A stretch of DNA of 64,000 nt. It comes from Dolomedes plantarius (Eukaryota; Arthropoda; Arachnida; Araneae; Dolomedidae). A program made the position numbers and the translations under genes. Where the stretch lies: positions 62,788,193 through 62,852,192 of the forward strand of contig OU015501.1 in assembly GCA_907164885.2 (NCBI GenBank), read 5' to 3'. Shown in pieces: positions 35,230 through 46,610 of this stretch. How positions within the stretch are numbered: position 1 is the first letter of the stretch; every line of letters begins with the position of its first letter. Below the pieces are notes generated by a model. It was not told the DNA's origin, did not search any database, and saw only the letters and a program-made list of their open reading frames with translations.

Positions 35230-35800
35230 TGTTGTAATAAGGCTGTAAGTGCAGAGTTAAAGGCTATGGTGTGCGTGAGTACTGATGGATATGTGACAAC
35301 ATTTAGGTTTAAATATTTTTCTCAACACGACTGAAAAAAAGGCTATTCTCTTTGGAGCAGTACACACATTATTCTTAGACGGGAATTTTTAACCCTTCAG
35401 CGGGCGCACCCGTGTATAAAGTGCAACATTTTCATAATTTTGAAAGGTTTGTTTTTACATGTAAGGTTTGGATGTTCTAAGCAGTTTCTATTTATAGCTA
35501 CACTCTTTCTAATGCAGGTCTGATTTTCTGACCTTTGTATTCCTTTCCATTCATTTTTAATCGTGATTCCAACAGAGGATACTTCTATGTCTTGCACTCA
35601 GTGCACAGCGCGCCTGGTCAAGTAAGAAAATATTCCTTATTTTATTTTTGGTTATTTCACTAAAATTATTCTAAGCATTTACAAAGTTGCTTTTCAATGA
35701 TTATAAATTTAAAAAGGCTAATGAAATAAATGTCCTAATGAAGTTTTAAATACTAAATAATTATTAATAATTTTGTTCCCGATGTTAAATGCAATTTTTC

Positions 35801-35841
35801 TTTTCGTAGCATAGGAACACTATGTTCCTATGCTACGAAAA
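35801..35841. other. Perfect 18-19-bp hairpin inside piggyBac
   Basis: Arm TTTTCGTAGCATAGGAAC (35801-35818) and its exact reverse complement (35824-35841), separated by ACTAT. It sits at the junction between the left end and the coding remnant. Confidence 0.95.
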
Positions 35842-36382
35842 AATATAACGGAGTCATACTTTTGTCGACAATGCAGGATTATGCAACAGTGGATGACGAT
35901 TCTGGTAAACCAGCGATTATACTGCATTACAATACGACAAAAGCAGGAGTTGATGTAGTCGATCAAATGTGCAGCTATTACACGGTATCCCGCATATCCC
36001 GAAGATGGACTCTCTCGTTATTTTTTGGGTTTTTGGACATAATAGGAATGAATTCGCAAGTTGTCCTTAGATCCAATAAACGAAAGAAGGCGATTGTATC
36101 TGCATTCTTTGGCTTTAGAACTTCTCGAAAGCCACTTGAAGACCCGGACAAATATTCTATCTCTTCCTCCAGACATAACTGGATTCTTACTAAAATATAA
36201 AGTGGAAACTTCCCGAGAAGCAGAACCAGAGGTGTCATCAAGAAAAGAGAGGAAAGTAATAAATATGCGGACGGCTAAATAATGTAACTACCACGATAAA
36301 GTGTGATAAATGTAATAGTTTTTCATGCAAGGTGCATTCCAAAATATGTACTATATGTTTGCGATGTGAAGAAATTGAATAA
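35838..36382 (+). pseudogene. piggyBac transposase, C-terminal remnant
   Basis: The frame at 35862-36200 reads VILLSTMQDYATVD, then NTTKAGVDVVDQMCSYYTVS, then RRWTLSLFFGFLDIIGMNS. This block is diagnostic of the DDE_Tnp_1_7 (piggyBac) family and includes the last catalytic Asp region (GVDVVDQ). After a frame change near 36200-36280, the cysteine-rich domain follows: KCDKCNSFSCKVHSKICTICLRCEEIE, ending at TAA 36380-36382. This domain binds the TIRs in piggyBac. The N-terminal DNA-binding domain and the first two Asp are deleted, so the product is inactive. Confidence 0.88.
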
Positions 36383-36781
36383 AACTGAAGAGAATTGAAC
36401 AAATTATTTGTGTTTTAAAAATAAATTTAATTTTTTTATGAAAATTTCTTTTTATTCATTTTTGGCCTTTAATTATAAATATTCTCAATATTATCAACAT
36501 TTTATATCTTGTCATAAAATGTAGAATTATTATTTCCAATTTGAAAAAAAAAAGTTAATTACAAAAGGAATAATCAAAGTTTAAAGAGACGTTGCCCTTT
36601 ATGCAACGCGCGCCTGGTGGTGTTACAAAAATTGGCGCTCCCGCTGAAGGGTTAAAACTGTATAGTTTACTCTGGAACAAACAAGCGATGAATTTCCCAC
36701 AGCATGTTTTAACCTATTATATTTGAATAGATTTCAAGGAAAGTATAAGATTATATAAATTCAGAGAGATAGAGTATAGTA

Positions 36782-37474
36782 CAGAGGTGGGGAACGCGCG
36801 GCCTTGAGGCCGCATGCGTCCTCCGTAATCTTCTCTTGCGGCCTTCATAAAAGCTAGCACTTGTATTAATTAATATTTAATTATATAGATTACAACAATT
36901 TCCAAATCAATAGAATTAAATAAAGAACGGCATGAATGTATGTACAGTGTCAGCCAAAATAAAGTTGACATTTTGAAATTGTTGTCTAAAGTCGCTACAA
37001 TTGTTTATTTATCCAAATGAGCTTCGTTTACCTTGATTGTATGATACTTTAACTACACTTTATATGTAATTTAATGCTCAGAGTTTCTTAGCAATACTAC
37101 CAGACATGTTATATGATCTCTACACAAAAACTATTTTCTTACTATTATTGTTGTGACTGACTCCATGTACGTTAAAACGTATTATTTTTTCTTCAAAAAA
37201 AAAATAAAAATAATGATTAATGTTATAACAAGTTTTTATCCTTATGTGAATACAAAAACATTTTATATTGTAACTTTTTATGTCAAATAATAAATAAATA
37301 AGGACTTAATTTTTTTTGTTATTTTTCTATATAATGCACCAAATTGTTAAAACTATATCTAACTATAATAATTTCATAAAAGTCGCATTTATAGGTTCAT
37401 CAACTTATGCAGCCTCCTTTATTACTACCTAATTTACATGTAGCCTCTAATGGTAAAAAGGTTCCCCACCTCTG
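36782..37474. mobile_element. hAT-type MITE
   Basis: 693 bp with ends CAGAGGTGGGGAACGCGCGG and (reverse complement) CAGAGGTGGGGAACCTTTTT. Flanks GTATAGTA and GTATGAAA are partly alike (old duplication). Confidence 0.8.
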
Positions 37475-38236
37475 GTATGAAACCCGAGATCGATAGTTTA
37501 ATAGACCTGTAGAGGAAGTAGAAGCCTAGAATTTCTTGTCCCATTCGTTCCAAGTTATAACTGTGTTAAACAGTATTTGGAAAGTTTTGAATAGGCAATA
37601 AGAATTCCTATTAGTTAAAAATTTACTTTTATTGATTAAAACGAATCTAAAAATTAATACTCATAATGTAACCATTGACACTGAAATGATTATGACACTA
37701 TTTTGAGAAATTGAGGTAAATTTAGAATGTTAGAGTAATATCATTTCAGAAAAAATGCATTTAGTTAAACTAAACGGCTGATCTTCAGATTTTTCGAACC
37801 AATCAGATGCCAAGTGGCGTTAAAGAAATCAATGTTTTTCTTTCAGCTGTTTGAGTGTTGCGGTGATTCAAGTTTTGAAACGTTACATGATATATGCGGA
37901 TTATTTGTAATTCTCTACGCTGAACAATAATAAAATTTCGGACTAATCGGGAATTTGCATTAGAAATATAACAGTGAAACTGTTGCAACAACGTAATTTT
38001 GCAACAACGTAAATTTTGCAATAACGTAATTTTTCTTTAACAACAACAACAACAAAAAAGGCATAAAACCACTCCAGACAAAACCAACAATTTTGTTTGA
38101 GAATATTAAAAAATCAGATGTTATCGAAATACTTTAAATTTTCCTTTTTACTCTTAAGGGATATTTTGAGGTTACCTCAATCCGTTCGGATGTGTGAGGG
38201 GGATTTTCGTGTTCAAAAGAAAATCAAAAATGTCAA
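37475..38236. other. No recognised feature
   Basis: AT-rich with CAACGTAATTTTGCAA-type short repeats near 37985-38035 and a (CAA)n stretch near 38040. Confidence 0.5.
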
Positions 38237-38415
38237 TAGCGCCCTTTACACGTACGCTCTTTCCCGCTTGAAACCACGATTCCGCGCGATTGAGTGCACG
38301 TGTGAGGGTGTCGGTGAGGAAGGGAAAGCTGCTATTGAGCGTAATGCAAGTTTTCCCGCGCGCAATCCCGTGCATTCCAAGCACTCGAGAAAGAACGTAC
38401 GTGTAAATGGCGCTA
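38237..38415. mobile_element. GC-rich palindromic MITE, copy 1
   Basis: 179 bp with ends TAGCGCCCTTTACACGTACG and (reverse complement) TAGCGCCATTTACACGTACG. It is CpG-rich within AT-rich DNA and contains CCGCGCGATTGAGTGCACGTG and CCCGCGCGCAATCCCGTGC. An equal-length copy lies at 58271-58449. Frames across it are symmetric artefacts. Confidence 0.88.
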
Positions 38416-38802
38416 TTTGCTGTACAGTGTCTTGGGAAAGAGTGAATAGATTGGCACAAGTACACAAAAAAGAAAAATTTACGTCTAAAAATCTCAAAGA
38501 AAATTTCTAAACAGAAAGCCTGTAGAGTATTTTTAAAATTAATTATGAACGTGTTTAATTTTTCCGGTAGTCTAATGTCAGAGTTGTTATTACTTTTTGA
38601 AAATGTAAAATCTAATCATTTAACATTGAACGGGAATTTTAATTGCTATAAATATGTAAATAAATACTTGTGAATACCTCAGAAATCATATCTCAATCTT
38701 CGTTGAGGGATACCCGATATGTCTACGCCCCGATGTGTCTATGCAATACTCTTTGAGGCCCCGTGAACAGTTATCCTTTATTCACACTACCTAAATTATT
38801 AT

Positions 38803-38805
<3 letters not shown>

Positions 38806-38833
<28 letters not shown>
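38806..38833. repeat. (TA)n microsatellite
   Basis: Short TA tract. Confidence 0.9.
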
Positions 38834-38839
<6 letters not shown>

Positions 38840-39600
38840 GCAAATATGTCCCCCACAAATTAATTTTAAACTGAGCATTACTGAATTTTAATCACGACGT
38901 AATTATCTTATTTTAATTTCAAAAAGCCTTGCATTAATTGAGAAATGTTTCGAGTTAACAAAGCAATCAGATAATTTTTCTGCCTAGACATAGTGAAGAA
39001 TAACGAATATGGATCACTTCCTTATTAATGCATACGCATTTTAAGTGGGAATGATTAGCTTCATGTCTAGCCAAAATATTCTTTTTCTGTTTCAATACAC
39101 ATGTAACAAAATTTAATAACCATTGTTTATACTGTCACTGTTTTACTTCTATTTTGTTATAGAACCTTAGAACTGATAAACAAAGAAACTGTATGGGGAT
39201 CATTTACACAACTTTTTATTATTTGTATGTAAAAAAATTTTTTTCACTTTCCATTGAAAAGAAGTTTCCTTCTATGGATTTTATTAATTCAATATTTAAT
39301 TTGATTTTTAACAGGAATACAAAAATTTTAGTTGAATTTTATTTGAATCCGTAACAAAAATACGTTTATTTGATGCCTATTTCGTGAATGATGAAATCTT
39401 CGTTCATAATATAAAATCATTTGTCCTGCATGTAAACATGGTTCATTGTAATGAATGATTTATATTCCACCAATATTCTGATTATTTTGTGAGCGGATTT
39501 GACCATTTGCGGGTCATCTGTTTATTTTAAGAGAAAAGTTAAGAAATAAAATACAAGTTATCCAAAGGAACGTCAGTATGGTTCGAAAACAGAGGAAATA
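38834..39600. other. No recognised feature
   Basis: AT-rich sequence without motifs. Confidence 0.5.
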
Positions 39601-39669
39601 CACTATTTACCAATAAGTATTTGGACACCTGTGATAGAAAAGAAAAGTAAAATTTATTCATATTTAATA

Positions 39670-39842
39670 CAGTGGAATCTCGATCTATCGTTTTGCAAGG
39701 GACCGATTGAAATGAACGATAAATGCGGGAAAACGATAGATGCGGAAACGTAACAAAGCAATATGATCATTGGGATTGGATAAAATGAACGACACATACG
39801 GAAAAAAGATGGATCCGAAAACGATCGATCGAGATTCCACTG
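39670..39842. mobile_element. Tigger/pogo-like MITE
   Basis: 173 bp with ends CAGTGGAATCTCGATCTATCG and (reverse complement) CAGTGGAATCTCGATCGATCG, flanked by TA (39668-39669, 39843-39844). Repeated ACGATAGA/AACGATAAATG units lie inside. It is nested in the Tc1 relic. Confidence 0.88.
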
Positions 39843-39849
39843 TATTTGG

Positions 39850-40845
39850 TAGAGCCTCCACAAGAGCAATTACAGCCTCAACCCTCCGGGGCATGCTTTC
39901 CACAAGTCTTTGTATGACGGCTAGTGGTATTTTCTTCCACTCGACTTGGAGAAGACATGTAAGTTCCTTCACCGATTTTGGACGGTTGTTGCACACCTAA
40001 ATTCGGCGATCCCACTCGTCCCAAAGATTCTCGATAGGGTTCAGGTCTGGGCCATGGTGGACCTCGCAACATGACAGCTGGCGTTGTCGTCCTGGAAGTA
40101 ACACGGGTCTAACCCGTAAAAACTGCCGCAATGTAAGCACACTGTCATTCAAAATAGTGCAGAGGGCGTCGGGGTTGAGATTACCATGAATTGGGACCAA
40201 GGGTCCCAGTCCATACCACGAGTAACACCCCCATACCATAATTCCACCTCCGCCGAACTTTACTATAGGCACAATGCATTCTGGCAGGAGGCGCTGTCCA
40301 GGCAGACGCCTGACCCAGACCCTGCCATCAGAACGGTAGAGGGTAACCCTTGATTCGTCGCTCCAGATAACACCGTTTCCACTGATCTGAGATCCACCCG
40401 GTTCCACTGATCTGCGGTCCACTTTCGACGTGCTTTGCACCACATTAACCGAGCAGCGCGGTTGTACTTAGGGATCAATGGCTTATGGGCTGCAGCACGA
40501 CCCTGAAAACCAAGCAGATGTGCTTCCTTACGGATGGTATTCATTGAAACAACACTCCCGAATGCCTGTTGAAACTCCTGGAGTATGTGGGATATCGGTT
40601 GGGTGCAGTTCTTCCGAATTTCTCTGGACAGCACCCGTCTATCTCTATCTCCCATTTTCGTGGGTCTGCCGATTGGGAGAACATTTCGACAATCACCGCT
40701 CACCTTCCCACTTCTGAATCACATAGGCCACTGTCAATTTGGGTAATTCAGCTTGCTTAGACATGTCCCTTAAGGATCCGTCATTTCTGTGATATCTGAC
40801 GATCACACCTTTCTCGAAATCAGATAACTCTGCACTTCGTGGCAT
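39850..40845 (-). pseudogene. Tc1 transposase, frameshifted
   Basis: It starts at ATG 40845 (PRSAELSDFEKGVIVRY, paired-type helix-turn-helix) and loses frame near 40700. It continues in two other frames with DRRVLSREIRKNCTQP and RKWTADQW, then VIWSDESRVTLYRSDGRVWV (first catalytic Asp) and GGGGIMVWGCYSWYGLGPL. The second catalytic block FQDDNASCHVAR runs into GPDLNPIENLWDE after a deletion of roughly 60 bp that removes most of the D-to-E spacer. The C-terminus WKKIPLAVIQRLVESMPRR ends near 39850. At least three frame changes are needed to read it, so it is long dead. Confidence 0.88.
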
Positions 40846-41126
40846 CTTGCATGCGACTAATGCCAATATTGTTTCTTACCCGACATTTAACGGCGGAGGA
40901 TTTCTTTTCATTTTGCATGAAAGGAAGAAGTGATTTTAAGCATTAAATGAACTTGAAAGAGTGGTTTTTTTTCTAAACAATTCTTACAATGATAACAAAA
41001 ACAGCTATTTTCTGAATGAAGTCGTCTCCTGCGAAATAGCAATATCAGTCACGGCGGAGGTTATATGCAGGCATACTATGTATGTATATAAATATGATCT
41101 GCTTTTATGATATATATCTATATATA

Positions 41127-42553
41127 CACTCTGTCACAAAAAATATATATACATCCAGAAGAAATCGAGCTACTATCACGAAACTTGGCAGGAATGTAGT
41201 CTAGTAACAGATATGCAAATGATTAAAATTTCGACGCCAATGAGACAAGGGTAAACGCACTATGCGCATATGAGATGCGCAGCTCGGAGAATTTAAAAGC
41301 ATGATTGCTCGTACCATAGGGTTATTTCAAACAAATCTGTCGACTTGGATGGACGGTATTGTGACTAGCGTTGCCTCTGAGACGTAACCGGCGACAGTAC
41401 GAACAATTTTCGGACTTTGAGAGGGGGCGTATAGTAGGCCTCAGAGAAGCAGGTTGGTCGAACAGGTATATCGGCCACCACCTCGGTCGGAGCGATATGG
41501 TAGTTGTTCGGTGTTGATAACAATGGCTCACGGAAGGGATAGTCTACCGTCGCGGAGGGTCAGGGCGTCCCAGGAACACAAATGCGCGCGAGGATCGCGC
41601 AATCATAAGAGCGGTCACGTCCGCACCAACAACGTCGCTAGAATCGGTTCGACGCCATTTACCACCATCCAGACATCCGGTGGTATCAAGGGAAACCATT
41701 CGGAGACGACTGGCCGACGCAGGTATAAGGAGCCGACGTCCATTAAAACGCCTACCACTGACCCCACATCATAGGCAGTGTCAATTGGATTTTTGCCGAC
41801 CTCGAGCAAGCTGGAGTGTCACCGACTGGAGGCGTGTGATCTTCAGCAATGAATCCCGATTCAGTCTCAATGCTGATGGCCAGCGCATACGCGTGTGGAG
41901 GCTGCCAGGCCACCGGTCCGATCTGGCATTTGTTGTCGAGAGGCATACGGCGATTATACAAGGTGTGACAGTGTGTGGAGCGATTTGTTGGGACACACGA
42001 TCACCTCTAGTCGTCCTTCAACGCACTTTGACGGTACGCAGTTACGTGGACGAGATTTTAACGCCAGTTGTACTGCCTATGCTATCAAGTCGCCCAGGTG
42101 GCATTTATCAGCAAGACAACGCTCGTCCACATACTGTGTGATTGTCCCAACAAAGTCTCCAAGGATATGACGTACTCCCATGGACTTCCAGGTCACCAGA
42201 CCTCTCGCCAATAGAGCATGTCTGGGACGTGCTTGGAAGGCAACTGCAGCCGTCCCGGAATACTGGTGAATTAACTGCCCAGTTGCAAAGATTGTGGCAT
42301 GATCTTCCGCAGGAGGTCATAGGTGACCTCATTGATTCGATGCCACGCCGTGTTTCGGCTTATATAGCTGCCAGAGGTGGATTTACTACTTACTGATTTG
42401 TAACCTTTTTCATGGCATATCATCTTAATAAAACGGTCTGTTCTTCTGAATTTGTAATCATTTACTTATCTCCTCATACACTACATACATGTTAAGTTTC
42501 GTGATAGTAGCTCGTTTCCTTCTGGGTGCATATATTTTTGTTGCGACAGAGTG
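41127..42553 (+). mobile_element. Tc1/mariner element with ~60-bp TIRs
   Basis: 1427 bp, TA on both sides (41125-41126, 42554-42555). Left end CACTCTGTCACAAAAAATAT and the inverted right end stay alike for ~60 bp, including GAGCTACTATCACGAAACTT. It contains one dead transposase gene. Confidence 0.93.
41371..42396 (+). pseudogene. Tc1-type transposase with three stops and a changed catalytic residue
   Basis: One uninterrupted frame by length (about 341 codons), but the start codon is TTG (41371) where relatives have ATG, and TGA-TAA lies at 41515-41520 where RCWQQW is expected. A further TGA lies at 42139-42141 within RPHTV-stop-LSQQ. Domains: helix-turn-helix (FSDFERGRIVGLREAGW), RSRRPLKRLPLTPHHR linker, first catalytic block VIFSNESRFSL with Asn replacing the catalytic Asp, second block QQDNARPHT, third SPDLSPIEHVWD. 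The second Asp and Glu are about 32 codons apart. All defects are point changes. Confidence 0.92.
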
Positions 42554-42559
42554 TATATG

Positions 42560-42673
42560 GGGACAGCACTGGACGTCCATGCCTTATCCGGGATTTGAAC
42601 TTCAGCCTAGTTTGGATGCTTACTACTTTGTGGTAGAAAGTCTACAATGTAGGGGGCAAAAAGTGCTGCAATA
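42560..42673. other. SINE-like trace
   Basis: Minus strand has B-box-like GAAGTTCAAATCCCGG (about 42590-42605). No A box is clear. Confidence 0.3.
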
Positions 42674-43431
42674 CTCTAAAACAGCGTTTCTCAACCGTTT
42701 TCGGCCCTCGGACCAGTAAAATTTGTGAAAAAAATTCTCGGACCTGTATGTTTTTTTAACAAAAAAACTTTACTGGGTATTAAAGAACTACTACATAAGT
42801 TAATTGTAACATTTTTATTATCATTTACTTCCAATAATATTCAAATGTGAAGATAAGTAATTATTGTAATTCTAATATATAAATAAATAAACCTTTGAGA
42901 AAAATCACAGAAAATTATAAAAAAATAATCACAAAATCATTGCATATAGAAACAAAACAAAAAAAATCAGTCCTCTGATTACTACAAAATTAAATATCTA
43001 TAATTTTTGCTTATTTGGCATATAATGTTCATGAGAAGATTGTTGCTGCTCTTCTTCAATTAACTTTTCAATTGTGGGTTCTAAATTAGTCAAGCTAAGT
43101 CGGAGCGGTGAAACAACCGAAAGCTGAGTTCTAAATTTGATTTTTATTACCGTCACATTATTATTGCAACCCTTTCTCTGTTGTCAGCACTCCGTCCAGT
43201 TTAAAAAAAAATGCAAGCCGTAACAAGTGACAAATATGAGCGCACTCCAGTGTTGCCATCCTTCAAAGACAAAATTATGGATTTTAGATCCTAAAATTAT
43301 GGCATTAACGTATAAAATATCGTACAAAATTTTATTGGAACGAAGTTCTTTTACGCTGCTTACAGTAGAGTGAACTGGCAGGAATCGTCACGTAACGAAA
43401 AAGCGTTATGTCCCCTTCATAAGAGCTTTTA

Positions 43432-43505
43432 CCGTGGACTCCGTGGCTGAATGGTTATCGTATTGGACTGCAGAGCGAGAGGTCCGCGGTTCAAATCCCC
43501 GCACA
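43432..43505 (+). repeat. tRNA-like sequence (SINE head or tRNA pseudogene)
   Basis: TGGCTGAATGG (A box) and GGTTCAAATCC (B box) are both near consensus and correctly spaced. The anticodon-arm loop reads CTGCAGA, but its 3' stem strand does not pair, so it cannot be a functional tRNA. Confidence 0.6.
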
Positions 43506-44043
43506 AGCGTTACGACATTTGAACATTGTATTTTAGTTAAGTTCTTGCTCACTAGATGGCGTCACTATGCAACATTTTTTCTCTTCAAGTTAAAATGTTT
43601 GTTTATTTTTGTTGTTGATTCGACGCTAAGCAATGCAAAAAGAAAAAAAGGGCTATTCGCTATGTTGGATGCGATTCCATTCCTATTCTTTTGTAAAGGT
43701 TTGACATTTTGAAGTCAATGATTCATGATATTCACTCTGAGTCGGAATATTTATTCTTTATGTCAAAAATTCAAGTTATGGGCAAAAACTAAAGTCATTT
43801 ATTAAATTTATCGTATGGATACATGCATTGAAGTCTTATTTTGTATTGATTCATTCAACAATTATTCAGATGATGGTAAAAGGTAAGCCATTCCAATATT
43901 ATTTGTATTAAAAGAATTAAGAAGATTGATTTAACTGCATTTAAACAAGTACATTAAATATTTTCTTTTGGTAATGGAAACTCATACAGTCCACTCCAAT
44001 ATAAAATTACATTAATAAATTTACTGACCCCCACCGACATTTC

Positions 44044-44253
44044 CTACTTTATCTCTTCTTGAATGGCTTTCATCTCTTCTTGACCTGCAGACATTTCTTT
44101 GTTTATCTCTTCTTGACCTGCAGATATTTCTTTCTTTATCTCTGTCACAGTGTTGTTTTGCATAGCCATCATAGCAGCAATCATCTGTTGAAATTTATCT
44201 TCCAAATCTTGAGCGGTAACAGTCTGATCAGCCATTGATCTTGTAATAGGCAT
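44044..44253 (-). pseudogene. Truncated gag N-terminus
   Basis: 69 codons beginning MPITRSMADQ, then a helical coiled-coil-like segment (LEDKFQQMIAAMMAMQNN) and the repeated motif SAGQEE(I/M). It starts 31 bp after the LTR end. MPITRS-type starts and SAGQEE repeats fit arthropod Gypsy gag. The rest of gag and all of pol are absent, so it is a 5' fragment. Confidence 0.7.
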
Positions 44254-44750
44254 TCAATCCCTACGCCACTCCTGACACCAAAATGTTCCGTTTTCTGGGT
44301 TCCATGGGATTGAAAAAAATTTCTTCAGAAAGTGCACACAAAATAAAATTTATTATTCTGTAAATTCTTCAGGCGCATACACAAATTTTATACAGAAAAC
44401 ACGTAACAACTGACTTCTATACAGCAGAAAACTCTAAAAACACAAGTCAGGATAACAGAGTCTTCAATACAATACTCGCCTAGCGCGCTTTCAATACATT
44501 CAAGTCTCAGCAGAAAAGAACGCTGACTTAAAATGTCAATCTCAGGTGCATTTATAGACTTCCAAAGCGCCCTCTATCGGTCAGCCAGCTAGAAAGTTCC
44601 AGAACCTTCTCGAAAGGTCCAGAAGGTTGGCGACCATTTGGCGCCATATCGCCAAATTTGGCGACCAAAATAAGTCACCAAATCCATCGCCAATTTGGCG
44701 ATAACTCTCATATTTGGCAAAATTGCAATAGACTCCTAAAATTCGTAACA
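44254..44750 (-). repeat. LTR and primer site of a Gypsy-type retrotransposon
   Basis: On the minus strand the LTR runs from 44750 (TGTTACGAATTTTAGG) to 44284 (CGGAACA), 467 bp. Then comes a PBS-like TTTTGGTGTCAGGAGTGG (44283-44266) and, 12 bp later, a gag start codon. No second LTR was found nearby. Confidence 0.7.
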
Positions 44751-45185
44751 ATATTATATTTATAATGAAAACTAGTTACATATTTGAACAAGAGATGGCG
44801 CCACAAAAACATCAATAGGTGCAAACGTGCTGTCTTGATCCACTCCTCTTCCTCTAAGCCAGGGGATCCCAAACTTATTTAGCCTACCGCCCCCTTTTCG
44901 GAGAAATACTTACTCAGCGCCCCTTCCCCGCCTCCTTGGTAATTCACCATTATAAGTGAGCAAACACAGATGCACTGACATATTTGTGTCCTTTTATATA
45001 ACCATATTTCTACCTACGTCCTAGAACATAATAAAAAAAGATGTTGTAAATCAGACACCTTGAAGTTTAAAAGTATAAAATTATTTATTAAAATCAACCA
45101 TAGTGATATTCGCATTACACACACAAAAACAAGATAACGAAGGATAATATTAAAGTAAAAATTACAAATAACATTAAAACTAATC

Positions 45186-46610
45186 CTAATGAGAAGGATT
45201 AACTTGATGCACTACTATCAATTTATTAATGTTCAGCTCTATTTTTATCAACAGCTTTCTTAAATCACCGCGATCAGGTACTTGTAGTCGGTTTCTGCTT
45301 ATAGTCCTGTTTTTGTACAGATTTGTGATCGCACTAAAACCATGTTCCACTAAATGTAGTGAAGGAAATCCAGCTAAAAACTTTTGTACAATAGCCCATA
45401 TTCCAGGGTAAGTGTCGGTACGTTTTTGCAACCAGAACTATTGATTGCTGTGTTTGAATTTCAATTCCTCATTTGTTGTTACTTCTATCAGTTCTCCTTG
45501 TATTTTTGGAGATTCTTCTGTGTTTGTTCTTGAAAAAGTGTCCAAAACTAAATCGAGTATGTTCCTATTGAGAATGTCTTCAAATCGTTGATTGAAGTCA
45601 GAATGGAGAGCTTACAAGTGCTGACAATATATAATCAAGTCTTCATGATGCTTTACTATTGTTGACAAATTTTGAAACTAGCTTAATTCCCTTCGTACTA
45701 AATTTCGTTTGCACAGAAGAAGTTTTGCCACAAACGAGGAAATAACAGTTTTAGTTTTGATTAAATTCAGCTCTTCGACTTATCTGAATTCTGATTTGTT
45801 TCATTTAATTTATTAAACAAGTCTATAAAATAAGCTATGTCGTATTTGGAATCGGTTAAGTTGACTCGTAAAGCATCATCTTTGTTTTCTAAGAACTCTA
45901 GCACTGAGTCATGAAGTTTATAAGACAGATCCAAACAGACACATTTTGATAACCAATAAACTTCTGTATGAAGCAGCAAGCGATTGAATTCTCCATCGTT
46001 TTTAGTACAAAGTTGACCGTATAATCTGTGATCCAAGGAACTGTTTAAAAGAACATGCTCTAATGTTCACTCAGATTTTTGGCAACTAAATGCTGACGAT
46101 GAATGGCGCAGTGTTCAACGAATACATTCGGAACCACTTTTTTTAATATGTAAGAAGAGCCCCCCCCCCCCCCCCCCGCCACCTCCCTGTAGCATCCTAG
46201 CATGGCTGGAACACCATTCGTAGCAACTGATATTTCTGATGGGGATTTCTTTTACTTTGATAAAATCTTCCAATGCCGATTCTCCTTTAGTATCAATTTG
46301 CAAATTTTTAGCGAATAATAATTATTGTCAATTATTGTCTTCTTTTATGAATCGCATGTATACTAAAAGTAAGACCTGATTTCCTAGAAAAGTTGACTCA
46401 TCAAGCTGTATAGAGAACTGGAATGTTTTTAAATCCTCACCTAATGAGGCTTCAGCATCTTGAGCCATTTCATCAGTTTTTAGCACTGTATAATTACTCA
46501 AAGGAAATTTCTAGCTAATATCAAACGCTGACTTGTGTAGCATAATGCCTATTTCTTCACTTATAGTAAAAAATTTCATAACACAAAACGATTTGACAAT
46601 TTTGCGTACA
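45186..46610 (-). pseudogene. hAT transposase relic (ZBED5-like)
   Basis: Read right to left in changing frames: SFCVMKFFTISEEIGIM, then FSIQLDESTFLGNQVLLLVY (RNase H-like core with the first Asp in LDEST), then VATNGVPAMLG (second block, usually TDGAPAMLG), then LLLHTEVYWLSKCV (the HTEVRWLS motif), and finally FPSLHLVEHGFSAITNLY with RGDLRKLLIKIE (hATC dimerisation domain), ending at 45186. A poly-C run near 46160 and several stops disrupt it. No N-terminal BED zinc finger is visible. This is a dead transposase. Confidence 0.85.

Larger units (their letters stand above)
35393..36651 (+). mobile_element. piggyBac deletion derivative
   Basis: 1259 bp with inverted ends CCCTTCAGCGGGCGC and (reverse complement) CCCTTCAGCGGGAGCGCC, each flanked by TTAA (35389-35392 and 36652-36655), the piggyBac target. 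A subterminal motif GCGCGCCTGG occurs near both ends (35607, 36609). Only the 3' end of the transposase remains. Confidence 0.93.
39601..40860 (-). mobile_element. Tc1 element, decayed, one end visible
   Basis: The minus-strand 3' terminus is at 39601 (CACTATTTACCAATAAGTAT after TA), followed by ATTTGGACACCTGTG, a typical Tc1 end. No matching inverted end was found past 40860. A small Tigger-like MITE (39670-39842) is inserted between this end and the gene. Confidence 0.7.

Noticed and set aside
38097..38510. 137-codon frame
   Set aside because: Most of it is the GC-rich palindromic MITE; mirrored frames occur on the other strand and again at 58263-58514.
41454..41774. 106-codon plus-strand frame
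   Set aside because: Shadow of the Tc1 pseudogene in another frame.
43432..43505. Functional tRNA gene
   Set aside because: A and B boxes are good, but the anticodon stem does not pair and it lies inside a hAT element.
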